Shown: in pieces, positions 53,972 through 63,579 of the stretch
How the letters are laid out: each line of letters opens with the position of its first letter
Position numbering within the stretch: position 1 is the stretch's first letter
Assembly: GCA_903772945.1 (NCBI GenBank)
Contig: CAICTM010000235.1
Location: 23,758-87,757 of the forward strand
Reading direction: 5' to 3'
Length of the DNA stretch: 64,000 nt
Source: Seminavis robusta
Lineage: Eukaryota > Bacillariophyta > Bacillariophyceae > Naviculales > Naviculaceae
Position numbers and translations under genes: made by a program
The notes under the pieces: model-generated
What the model was told of the DNA's origin: nothing
Database searches by the model: none
What the model saw: the letters and a program-made list of their open reading frames with translations, nothing else

Positions 53972-56923
53972 TTATCCACGGAGACTCATGCCTCGAGCGA
54001 ATCCGTCTTTTTTGCCACTTCCTTTGGACTGACGCTTATGCTTGCCCTTCTTCTTTGCCGATTTCGGCGTCGATGCTTCATCCATGACAAGGACAGAATT
54101 ACTGGTTGGCCTTACCGACCGTACATCAGCGCCAGTCATGATCAGCCCTTTCAACCATGCGCCACACGCAACAGTATCGTCACTGACAACCAGGTTCAGC
54201 TTGTTTAGTCCAAAATCTTCGTACAGACACAAGCGTTCAATCTCGCGTCGGCTGGGAACGTGGATCGTCAGTGCGTAGACTCTGGCCACTCGATTTTCGC
54301 CTCCCCAATGCCCGCCGCCACCATCAACTGCAGCAAAGCCAGTTTCCGTGAAGAAACGAACCAACATCACTACGTAATCATCTCGGAAGGCTGCCATTCG
54401 GTCAATGATGCAGTTCTCTCCAACCATCAGCTTTGATATCGGATCCATTCCATCTTGAAGCGCATCGGGGAATCGAGAGTAAAATGTGATTGTAGACTTG
54501 TATTCCCTATTGGCAGCTCCATCCAACTGCCTGGTGAGACTATCGCCGACTACAACATCCGTAGGCGTCACAAGGATGGGTCTTTTGCCTTCCGACCTTG
54601 AATTCCAGCCTTCCTCCAATGCCACTTCTGTCTGACTCCATTCCACAGAACCAAGCGGAAAATTTCCCTCAATGTGGCCGCTATGATCGATTTCACAGCT
54701 CATGACAAGCGGTGCAAGTGCATGCGACACGGCAGCGACGGTGCAGGAGCTACGGGTACCGCCCCCAGGTATGGCCCTCCGGATGCATGCCAAAGTCATG
54801 TCCTCAAGTCTCGGCGGCAACGGAACATTCGGTGGATTGCTATCTCCCATCCAAACAATAGCACCAACACTTGAAGAGAACAAGAATAGCTTTCTGTCAA
54901 GTAGTAACACGCCATCTCCAAGGTTGTCGTCGTCGTTATCATTTTCATCGTCCGCGTTCATGGGAATGCTGATTGCCACCTCAACCATGAACCGACCATA
55001 GCCACACGCGGCCATACTCTGCGAAACAATGAACTCCACTTCATCCGAATCGCCTCCCAGTGCTAGGAAGTCATGAAGGCGCAGCAACCGATGATCTACG
55101 TGGTCCAAACTGAGGACGTAGTTCAAGACGGCCTCTTCCACATCAATCACTCTCAGTGATTCCGGCTCGTCCGAAGTACGCCCTGCAGTGTCACTGCTGG
55201 CGTCAACCACGAGGAGATCATCACGGCTCAGAATGACCAAGATGTGCGGAGTCTTGGTGTCACATGAATCATCCGAAACGCTGCACAAGCAACCAACAAC
55301 GTCTTCGTCCAAGCCCATTGCTTCCATGAAACAGCTCTTCTTCTTTGTATGGGAGTAGGGATCTATACTGTGACACACCAGCTCGCGGCAAGATTTTTCT
55401 TGTTGGCTGCTGTGCCCTGCTGCGGAAATGTTCCGAGGAACCGCCTGAAAGAGCCGCAAAGTACAGTCGTTCGAGTAGGCAGCAAGGACCTGGTTGGGTC
55501 CCCATATCTCCACGGTGACACAGTTGTTGGGGGCTTGAGGCGCTCCTCTTCTGGTTGAGAATGCCTGAAAGGACATCTCACGCTCTTCTGTTGGTCTTCT
55601 AGTCAAGAGGCCTGTCATGGCTTGTTGGAGAGCTTTCATATCTCGGAGGACTGAGTAGTGTTTGATGAATTCATCTCGTAGAATACCAGAGGCACTTGCA
55701 GCTTGTTCCTGATCCTGCAAGCTCCCGTCGATCAGGTGACCCTCCAACGCATCCAACGGGAATGGCCAATCTCTCTGATTCAGTAGGTGTCTCCAAAGAT
55801 TAGGCGATGCATGTCGAATTTCTCTGTGCCAAGATGTGCACACTTGTGCTGCTGATGCAACGGCTGGAGCCTCTAGATATTGAAATATGTGTTCCAGGAT
55901 GGACACTGGCAAATGTTCAGCATTCAGCTTGTCATCAGCCTCAATAGATTCTCCAGTAGATCCGTCGCCAGACGACCCCAAGACGTCCACCGTAAATTCT
56001 TGAATGACCAGCCCTTCTCTATTTCGATCGTATAGCAAGATATTTCGAGATGGAGACGATATTGCCAAGTATACAATGCTTCCAATGCCAATTTGGTTGG
56101 AAGCAAGCTTTTCCGTGGTGAGGTCGCTGATTGTGTTTCGGGAAGACTCATCGCCGTCTTCGACAACCGTTCCAATGTTGGAGGGTATTGGAAGTAACAA
56201 GTAATACACCACTTCCATTCCTCCAGGGTCAGACTCCGTGATTTCTTGGGGGGTATTTGCTTCGCAGGCCTCTTCGGCTTGTGCTATTGCGTCCTTCTCT
56301 GTCTTGGGTCCTCCCTTTTGTTTATTGTCGACCAAGACAGCTGCCAAGGTCTTTAACTGCTTGTTGTTGTAGTGAGCACATCGACAACCTCCTTTCTTTC
56401 CAGGTTTTTGCACGTTCAGACATTTCCCATGAAAGAATTGAGATCTGCAAAGCACAGGTCCAGCCGATCTGGATTCTTCTTTCTCAGTTTCTGCCTCCTT
56501 GCTTCGGGGATGAACTTTCTTGCCATCTTGTTGAAAGGATCCCGAGCGACCTCTTCCTTTCTTTTTTCCCTTGTTGGTTGCTGCATTGCTGTCTTCAATG
56601 GAGGAAGATCGGGCTCGTCGGTTGGATTTGCCTGTACCACCCTCGTCTTCTTCCATCATCATGCTGTCCAGAAATGGAGGACTCTCGGAGGGCAATGAAT
56701 CTACCCAAAGATGGAGTTTCCAGCAGCAACTCGTTGAACTTCCGCCTTCCGAAGCAGACGAGCTTCGTCGTATAGCGTCCATCTGCCGATCCAAAAGTGC
56801 TAACATTTCCTGTGCCTGTCCCTTGAAGATTCGTTTCTCCTCGGACCGATGTTTTCGCTGCTTGGCCTCTTTGCGCCGTGCATCGGCAGTTTCGACCCGT
56901 TTCTGCCAGTTTCCACGCACCAT
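53972..56923 (-). CDS. CCCH zinc finger plus F-box plus beta-propeller-like protein (copy A)
   Basis: 983 aa, single exon, intact. Residues 1-155 are Lys/Arg/Glu-rich and helical with an acidic Ser-rich insert. Residues 159-184 form a CCCH-like zinc finger, C-x8-C-x11-C-x3-H (CRSQFFHGKC ... GCRCAH), with a longer middle spacer than the canonical x5. An F-box follows (about 335-380): LNAEHLPVSILEHIFQYLEAPAVASAAQVCTSWHREIR, then NLWRHLLNQRDWPF. The last 550 residues are beta-rich with WD-like blades (TVEIWGPNQVLAAYSNDCTLRLFQ; VLLLDRKLFLFSSSVGAIVWMGDS) and end in a basic KKKGKHKRQSKG tail. It probably acts as substrate adaptor of an SCF ubiquitin ligase, possibly RNA-linked; this is inference. 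The combination is not one I know. Confidence 0.85.
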   Translation of the reverse strand: MVRGNWQKRVETADARRKEAKQRKHRSEEKRIFKGQAQEMLALLDRQMDAIRRSSSASEGGSSTSCCWKLHLWVDSLPSESPPFLDSMMMEEDEGGTGKSNRRARSSSIEDSNAATNKGKKKGRGRSGSFQQDGKKVHPRSKEAETEKEESRSAGPVLCRSQFFHGKCLNVQKPGKKGGCRCAHYNNKQLKTLAAVLVDNKQKGGPKTEKDAIAQAEEACEANTPQEITESDPGGMEVVYYLLLPIPSNIGTVVEDGDESSRNTISDLTTEKLASNQIGIGSIVYLAISSPSRNILLYDRNREGLVIQEFTVDVLGSSGDGSTGESIEADDKLNAEHLPVSILEHIFQYLEAPAVASAAQVCTSWHREIRHASPNLWRHLLNQRDWPFPLDALEGHLIDGSLQDQEQAASASGILRDEFIKHYSVLRDMKALQQAMTGLLTRRPTEEREMSFQAFSTRRGAPQAPNNCVTVEIWGPNQVLAAYSNDCTLRLFQAVPRNISAAGHSSQQEKSCRELVCHSIDPYSHTKKKSCFMEAMGLDEDVVGCLCSVSDDSCDTKTPHILVILSRDDLLVVDASSDTAGRTSDEPESLRVIDVEEAVLNYVLSLDHVDHRLLRLHDFLALGGDSDEVEFIVSQSMAACGYGRFMVEVAISIPMNADDENDNDDDNLGDGVLLLDRKLFLFSSSVGAIVWMGDSNPPNVPLPPRLEDMTLACIRRAIPGGGTRSSCTVAAVSHALAPLVMSCEIDHSGHIEGNFPLGSVEWSQTEVALEEGWNSRSEGKRPILVTPTDVVVGDSLTRQLDGAANREYKSTITFYSRFPDALQDGMDPISKLMVGENCIIDRMAAFRDDYVVMLVRFFTETGFAAVDGGGGHWGGENRVARVYALTIHVPSRREIERLCLYEDFGLNKLNLVVSDDTVACGAWLKGLIMTGADVRSVRPTSNSVLVMDEASTPKSAKKKGKHKRQSKGSGKKDGFARGMSLRG

Positions 56924-58145
56924 CTTGATCTACCGGTAGCTAGCTGATGGATCCTATAGTCGAAATCCGAAACTTATGCTGCTAAACTACGTATCTATTC
57001 TTGGCCGCTGATGGTACGGTACGCAGAGCTTCCACTTCGATGTTGTTGCCTGTGTGGGTCTGGCTGGGGTCATCTTTTTGGGTGGAGTGATTATTGTAGT
57101 AACACGTACCAACATCGTACCGGTACATGTATCTTTTAGCAGCTCCACGGGATTCGAATCAATTAATTCATATGCCCCCTGGGTCGTCTCCGTTTCCAGT
57201 ACTTGTCTACTAATACAGGATAATGGTGAATAGAATCGAATGAATCATGTGGCTTATATTTAGGGTTTAGGTTTTGCAATTTTGAAGTCAACGTGTGTTA
57301 AGTGGAGGGTTGGCTCGCTTCCGCTGAAGTGCCATTGAAATTGCGTTCACCTTTTAAAAAACGCTTCCTGCCCATGACTGTAATTGACTTGCTTGGCAGT
57401 GTCGGTACCATCACCGGTACGCTGGACTTCACCGGAACGACATACGATAGTGAAGGGAAACCTCAAACGAAATATCTCTAGCTTGCGCTTTAACAAATTC
57501 TCCGAGGCCCTTGCCAAAGCAACAACAACTTTCCAACCAGCTTCAATGGAATCCAATCGATCGCTTCAAAAGTCAGTGGATCACCAGTTCCTGTGAACAA
57601 CAGTGCCGTGTTCCCGCCAGACTTGTACATACATGTTGCCGCACGGTATGAATGATCAATCGTGGAATGCTTCATTAGAAAGAGTGCGTAGACAGTACTC
57701 CAGAGTAGACAGCTATCAAGCGATACTAGTAAGTAGTCTAAGAAAAGGCAAACGCCACGATCCTGAATGTTCTACTTCTCTTTTAAAAATGATAATACAA
57801 AGGATACTCTACTATAAAATCGGGAGGGTACTAGTAGCACGATCATTCTTCCCCCCACGCCAACACAAGTGGAAGAAAATAGTGCTGTTTTGGTCAAAAA
57901 TGTGAGGCTTTGGAGGTTTCACTCCGCGTGGCGGAACGTTGCGTCCTAAACGAATTTGAACCTGAGGTTTTCGGAGGGACATCGTGTTGCCTCACAAATT
58001 GCCTCACTTTTCGTTCCATCAAAACTCATGCTACTCATGCTGTTCCTTTTTTGTGCCGTTTGTTTGTCAACATAGCTATACAAATATCATACAGTACGGT
58101 GGCATCTACACGTGTACCCACCATCATAAATTCAGTTAGTTTCAG
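56924..58145. other. Junction of copies A and B
   Basis: Right end of copy A (to 57325), 25-bp junction, and left non-genic end of copy B. Contains a 35-codon frame at 57,374-57,481 and its apparent frame-shifted continuation to 57,596. No other gene recognised. Confidence 0.5.
57374..57596 (+). pseudogene. Short coding-like segment with a frameshift
   Basis: From ATG 57374 the frame reads MTVIDLLGSVGTITGTLDF then TGTTYDSEGKPQTKYL and stops at 57481. The next frame continues, overlapping, as SSLRFNKFSEALAKATTTF to 57596. Both halves look like real protein and in sequence would form one about 70-residue product, so a frameshift or sequencing error is likely near 57,470. The matching part of copy A (51,650-51,900) is scrambled by further indels. 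I recognise no family. Confidence 0.4.
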
Positions 58146-59493
58146 ATGTGCATGAATACCAAGGGATCAACGATGGACTGCAGCTCGAGTGGTGGTAATT
58201 CAATCCTAGACGACACTGCCAGTAGCGATAGCTATCTTGCTCATCACAGCTACCCCGATGACAGTGACGACTGCTGTATTGGCAAGAGTTCCAGTCTAGA
58301 GGATACCTTGAGCTTGACCTGTGATGAGTCTCTCGGTTCCAACTTGTCTTCCACCTTTGTGGCTGATGACGACGAGGATTCTTCAGACTGCGAGGACTAT
58401 CCATCTCCCCACTTGTTAAGGAGACGGTTAATGCCAATACCTCCATCACCCATTGCAGGCTCTGGTTATGATACCCCCATACGCAACAAAAGCATCCCAG
58501 AAGCTCGTTTTGTATCGAGGAAGCGTCATTCTACACGGATACTTTGGTTGATGATAGTGCTGATTGTGTATGTCATACTGACAACGATCGACCATGGAGG
58601 AATGCTAGATGCTGCAAGGGATATTGGTATCAGCGATGAAGCAAGACAATGGAGACGCTTCTTTCGAAGACGAGCACCCAAATTACTTCACAAGATACCC
58701 AACCGAGCCTCAGGGCGATCCTACACCATTCGAATCAAGGGTCATAGATTAGATCTCGTTACCCAATCTTTGGACTATCACGCGCAATGCCCATCTGTTA
58801 AGGAGGTTCAAGTACTGTGGACGGACCCTACCACCAATCAACTTCCAAAGTCTATCAGCAATCATCAGAGCGGAAAGGTTCAGCCGCTGGGAAAGCCTTC
58901 AACCATGGCAGTATTCTTGCTGGATGAAGATATTAGAATTACTTGCGAAGAAATTGAGAGAGGTGAGTTCACAATGTCCAAGCGGAGTGAGACTGGTTGG
59001 GTAAGCCTCATGCGTTGAACCATGTGTTTTTTGTGCCGTAGCGTTCTCTGAGTGGCGAGAAGACCCTTCAAGACTAGTTGGGTTCTACCCATTTCAACAT
59101 ACATCAGAGGCCGATGATGGCGCCTCGCTGTTATCGCCTTACCCTGACTTTGGACTTCGCTCCGTGTCAAGAGCAACTGGGCCCTACTCCTTGGTATCCG
59201 ATAGGGCTGTTTTTGTTCATAATTCCATCCTCCGTAGCCTACCTTCACTACCAACCGCATGCCAAGATCTGAGTCTGTCCATCATTGCATCGTCCATGAC
59301 AAAGAAACCTCCCGTTGCAGTCTTATCCAATCCACATGCCATTCGACACTCCAAACGCAGCCCAGTGATATCCAATGATCAGAGTAGACGTTGCCACGAG
59401 TGGCTTTCATCCATTGGTGGCTTGACTCTACCAAGTCAAAAGGCTACAATCATTGGACATGAAAAGAGACGGCTGCAGGAAAATGAGCAATAG
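58146..59493 (+). CDS. Exostosin-like GT64 glycosyltransferase (copy B)
   Basis: Same gene as 52447-53794, shifted by 5699 bp: exons 58146-58962 and 59042-59493, 422 aa. The predicted protein is identical to copy A throughout, including the signal-anchor and LLDEDIRI motif. Unlike its F-box neighbour it has no indel, even though the intron and 3' flank are also nearly identical. If the duplication is real, two identical GT64 genes are present; if not, this is the same locus assembled twice. Confidence 0.8.
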
Positions 59494-59667
59494 AGAGGAA
59501 AAGAGAACACACGCTAGTCTATTCCTATTCACAGCTAGCTAGTAATAATCACTGTCTCAGCTATAACTTCCTCATGCTGTTGACTCGTCATTGCCAAACA
59601 ACCGTGCATGTCATATCCGCTTCTAGTCGTGGCTGAATCCGCAAGGATGACATTGGGGGCAAGAAAC

Positions 59668-62616
59668 TTATCCACGGAGACTCATGCCTCGAGCGAATCC
59701 GTCTTTTTTGCCACTTCCTTTGGACTGACGCTTATGCTTGCCCTTCTTCTTTGCCGATTTCGGCGTCGATGCTTCATCCATGACAAGGACAGAATTACTG
59801 GTTGGCCTTACCGACCGTACATCAGCGCCAGTCATGATCAGCCCTTTCAACCATGCGCCACACGCAACAGTATCGTCACTGACAACCAGGTTCAGCTTGT
59901 TTAGTCCAAAATCTTCGTACAGACACAAGCGTTCAATCTCGCGTCGGCTGGGAACGTGGATCGTCAGTGCGTAGACTCTGGCCACTCGATTTTCGCCTCC
60001 CCAATGCCCGCCGCCACCATCAACTGCAGCAAAGCCAGTTTCCGTGAAGAAACGAACCAACATCACTACGTAATCATCTCGGAAGGCTGCCATTCGGTCA
60101 ATGATGCAGTTCTCTCCAACCATCAGCTTTGATATCGGATCCATTCCATCTTGAAGCGCATCGGGGAATCGAGAGTAAAATGTGATTGTAGACTTGTATT
60201 CCCTATTGGCAGCTCCATCCAACTGCCTGGTGAGACTATCGCCGACTACAACATCCGTAGGCGTCACAAGGATGGGTCTTTTGCCTTCCGACCTTGAATT
60301 CCAGCCTTCCTCCAATGCCACTTCTGTCTGACTCCATTCCACAGAACCAAGCGGAAAATTTCCCTCAATGTGGCCGCTATGATCGATTTCACAGCTCATA
60401 CAAGCGGTGCAAGTGCATGCGACACGGCAGCGACGGTGCAGGAGCTACGGGTACCGCCCCCAGGTATGGCCCTCCGGATGCATGCCAAAGTCATGTCCTC
60501 AAGTCTCGGCGGCAACGGAACATTCGGTGGATTGCTATCTCCCATCCAAACAATAGCACCAACACTTGAAGAGAACAAGAATAGCTTTCTGTCAAGTAGT
60601 AACACGCCATCTCCAAGGTTGTCGTCGTCGTTATCATTTTCATCGTCCGCGTTCATGGGAATGCTGATTGCCACCTCAACCATGAACCGACCATAGCCAC
60701 ACGCGGCCATACTCTGCGAAACAATGAACTCCACTTCATCCGAATCGCCTCCCAGTGCTAGGAAGTCATGAAGGCGCAGCAACCGATGATCTACGTGGTC
60801 CAAACTGAGGACGTAGTTCAAGACGGCCTCTTCCACATCAATCACTCTCAGTGATTCCGGCTCGTCCGAAGTACGCCCTGCAGTGTCACTGCTGGCGTCA
60901 ACCACGAGGAGATCATCACGGCTCAGAATGACCAAGATGTGCGGAGTCTTGGTGTCACATGAATCATCCGAAACGCTGCACAAGCAACCAACAACGTCTT
61001 CGTCCAAGCCCATTGCTTCCATGAAACAGCTCTTCTTCTTTGTATGGGAGTAGGGATCTATACTGTGACACACCAGCTCGCGGCAAGATTTTTCTTGTTG
61101 GCTGCTGTGCCCTGCTGCGGAAATGTTCCGAGGAACCGCCTGAAAGAGCCGCAAAGTACAGTCGTTCGAGTAGGCAGCAAGGACCTGGTTGGGTCCCCAT
61201 ATCTCCACGGTGACACAGTTGTTGGGGGTTGAGGCGCTCCTCTTCTGGTTGAGAATGCCTGAAAGGACATCTCACGCTCTTCTGTTGGTCTTCTAGTCAA
61301 GAGGCCTGTCATGGCTTGTTGGAGAGCTTTCATATCTCGGAGGACTGAGTAGTGTTTGATGAATTCATCTCGTAGAATACCAGAGGCACTTGCAGCTTGT
61401 TCCTGATCCTGCAAGCTCCCGTCGATCAGGTGACCCTCCAACGCATCCAACGGGAATGGCCAATCTCTCTGATTCAGTAGGTGTCTCCAAAGATTAGGCG
61501 ATGCATGTCGAATTTCTCTGTGCCAAGATGTGCACACTTGTGCTGCTGATGCAACGGCTGGAGCCTCTAGATATTGAAATATGTGTTCCAGGATGGACAC
61601 TGGCAAATGTTCAGCATTCAGCTTGTCATCAGCCTCAATAGATTCTCCAGTAGATCCGTCGCCAGACGACCCCAAGACGTCCACCGTAAATTCTTGAATG
61701 ACCAGCCCTTCTCTATTTCGATCGTATAGCAAGATATTTCGAGATGGAGACGATATTGCCAAGTATACAATGCTTCCAATGCCAATTTGGTTGGAAGCAA
61801 GCTTTTCCGTGGTGAGGTCGCTGATTGTGTTTCGGGAAGACTCATCGCCGTCTTCGACAACCGTTCCAATGTTGGAGGGTATTGGAAGTAACAAGTAATA
61901 CACCACTTCCATTCCTCCAGGGTCAGACTCCGTGATTTCTTGGGGGGTATTTGCTTCGCAGGCCTCTTCGGCTTGTGCTATTGCGTCCTTCTCTGTCTTG
62001 GGTCCTCCCTTTTGTTTATTGTCGACCAAGACAGCTGCCAAGGTCTTTAACTGCTTGTTGTTGTAGTGAGCACATCGACAACCTCCTTTCTTTCCAGGTT
62101 TTTGCACGTTCAGACATTTCCCATGAAAGAATTGAGATCTGCAAAGCACAGGTCCAGCCGATCTGGATTCTTCTTTCTCAGTTTCTGCCTCCTTGCTTCG
62201 GGGATGAACTTTCTTGCCATCTTGTTGAAAGGATCCCGAGCGACCTCTTCCTTTCTTTTTCCCTTGTTGGTTGCTGCATTGCTGTCTTCAATGGAGGAAG
62301 ATCGGGCTCGTCGGTTGGATTTGCCTGTACCACCCTCGTCTTCTTCCATCATCATGCTGTCCAGAAATGGAGGACTCTCGGAGGGCAATGAATCTACCCA
62401 AAGATGGAGTTTCCAGCAGCAACTCGTTGAACTTCCGCCTTCCGAAGCAGACGAGCTTCGTCGTATAGCGTCCATCTGCCGATCCAAAAGTGCTAACATT
62501 TCCTGTGCCTGTCCCTTGAAGATTCGTTTCTCCTCGGACCGATGTTTTCGCTGCTTGGCCTCTTTGCGCCGTGCATCGGCAGTTTCGACCCGTTTCTGCC
62601 AGTTTCCACGCACCAT
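59668..62616 (-). pseudogene. CCCH/F-box gene, copy B, broken by three 1-bp deletions
   Basis: Second copy of the gene at 53972-56923. Three single-base deletions relative to copy A break the frame: one T lost in a T-run at about 62,256-62,260 (after the codons for NKGK), one C lost after a G-run at about 61,228 (just past the codons for TRRGAPQ), and one G lost at about 60,399 (after ...SHALAPLV). Each fragment is otherwise colinear with copy A (62616-62260, 62149-61229, 61208-60400, 60399-59668). The zinc finger and F-box lie in the second fragment. Such breaks without visible substitutions are typical of uncorrected long reads, so the gene may in truth be intact. Confidence 0.85.
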
Positions 62617-63013
62617 CTTGATCTACCGGTAGCTAGCTGATGGATCCTATGTCGAAATCCGAAACTTATGCTGCTAAACTACGTATCTATTCTTGGCCGC
62701 TGATGGTACGGTACGCAGAGCTTCCACTTCGATGTTGTTGCCTGTGTGGGTCTGGCTGGGGTCATCTTTTTGGTGGAGTGATTATTGTAGTAACACGTAC
62801 CAACATCGTACCGGTACATGTATCTTTTAGCAGCTCCACGGGATTCGAATCAATTAATTCATATGCCCCCTGGTCGTCTCCGTTTCCAGTACTTGTTCTA
62901 CTAATACAGGATAATGGTGAAAGAATCGAATGAATCATGTGGCTTATATTTAGGTTTAGGTTTTGCAATTTTGAAGTCAACGTGTGTTAAGGGAGGGTTG
63001 GCTCGCTTCGCTG
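62617..63013. other. Right end of copy B, non-genic
   Basis: Upstream region of the F-box gene copy B; contains GGTAGCTAGCTGA near 62627 and GTACCGGTACATG near 62808. No separate gene. Confidence 0.5.
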
Positions 63014-63404
63014 GGAGCTTGGCGTCTTTTTTTCCTCTGCTTCCCGTCTTCGTCGGAACTGGGGTATTCGGTAATAGGATCGTGAGCAAGTTCGGCAGCT
63101 TTCTTCATACCTTGTGAGTGTCATCATTCTACTATTCGCAGTGATACTTTGGCCGACGTGTTCGTGGAACAGGTGGGACGGAGATGACGTATTTGGTTCA
63201 TTGGAACTGGGATTGGTTTGCAATAATATTGGGAGGTCCGTATTGAGGTTTGAAAGTGAGGGCACGGGGATTTATACGGTAAGCTACTGTAGGAGACTTA
63301 CCACCGTTCTCCTTGGTGCTTTTCCAGAAGAGTTCCAAAGAAGGCCCAAAGTTCATGCCGGGGGTAGTTCAAAACCATGGGGAAGGGCCGTGTGGCAGCT
63401 TGAA
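63014..63404 (+). repeat. Left arm of large inverted repeat
   Basis: Reverse-complementary to 63,580-64,000 along its whole length with many one- or few-base gaps. Begins GGAGCTTGGCGTC, two bases after copy B ends. Confidence 0.92.
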
Positions 63405-63579
63405 GGCGAACTGTGGAGTAGAGGTGGGGGGATGTGTGCTGCGTAGTGGCTGTAATAATGTTGCGACGGCACCAGTGATGGCCCGCAAGCGACCGAAGTC
63501 CGATGCACCAAGGTTGTTTCGGTGAAAACAACGACGTAAGACGTGAAGCCGGAGTTGACAGGACCTGAAGCCGACCCTT
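63405..63579. other. Spacer of inverted repeat
   Basis: About 175 bp between the arms. No gene or motif recognised; the short frames crossing it also cross the arms. Confidence 0.5.

Larger units (their letters stand above)
51640..57325. repeat. 5.7-kb direct repeat, copy A
   Basis: Tandem with copy B at 57351-63012, same orientation, separated by 25 bp. Copies match almost base for base. In all stretches I compared they differ by one-base gains or losses, except at the left about 300 bp (51,640-51,960 versus 57,351-57,660), where small indels are frequent. Contains intact GT64 and F-box genes. Confidence 0.95.
57351..63012. repeat. 5.7-kb direct repeat, copy B
   Basis: Second copy of 51640-57325, about 24 bp shorter. 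Single-base losses relative to copy A include GAACAACAC to GAACACAC (about 59508), TAGTCGAA to TGTCGAA (about 62650), TTTTTGGG to TTTTTGG (about 62772), CTGGGTCG to CTGGTCG (about 62872) and TAGGGTTTAGG to TAGGTTTAGG (about 62954). One gain is seen (TTGTCTAC to TTGTTCTAC, about 62896). Confidence 0.95.
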
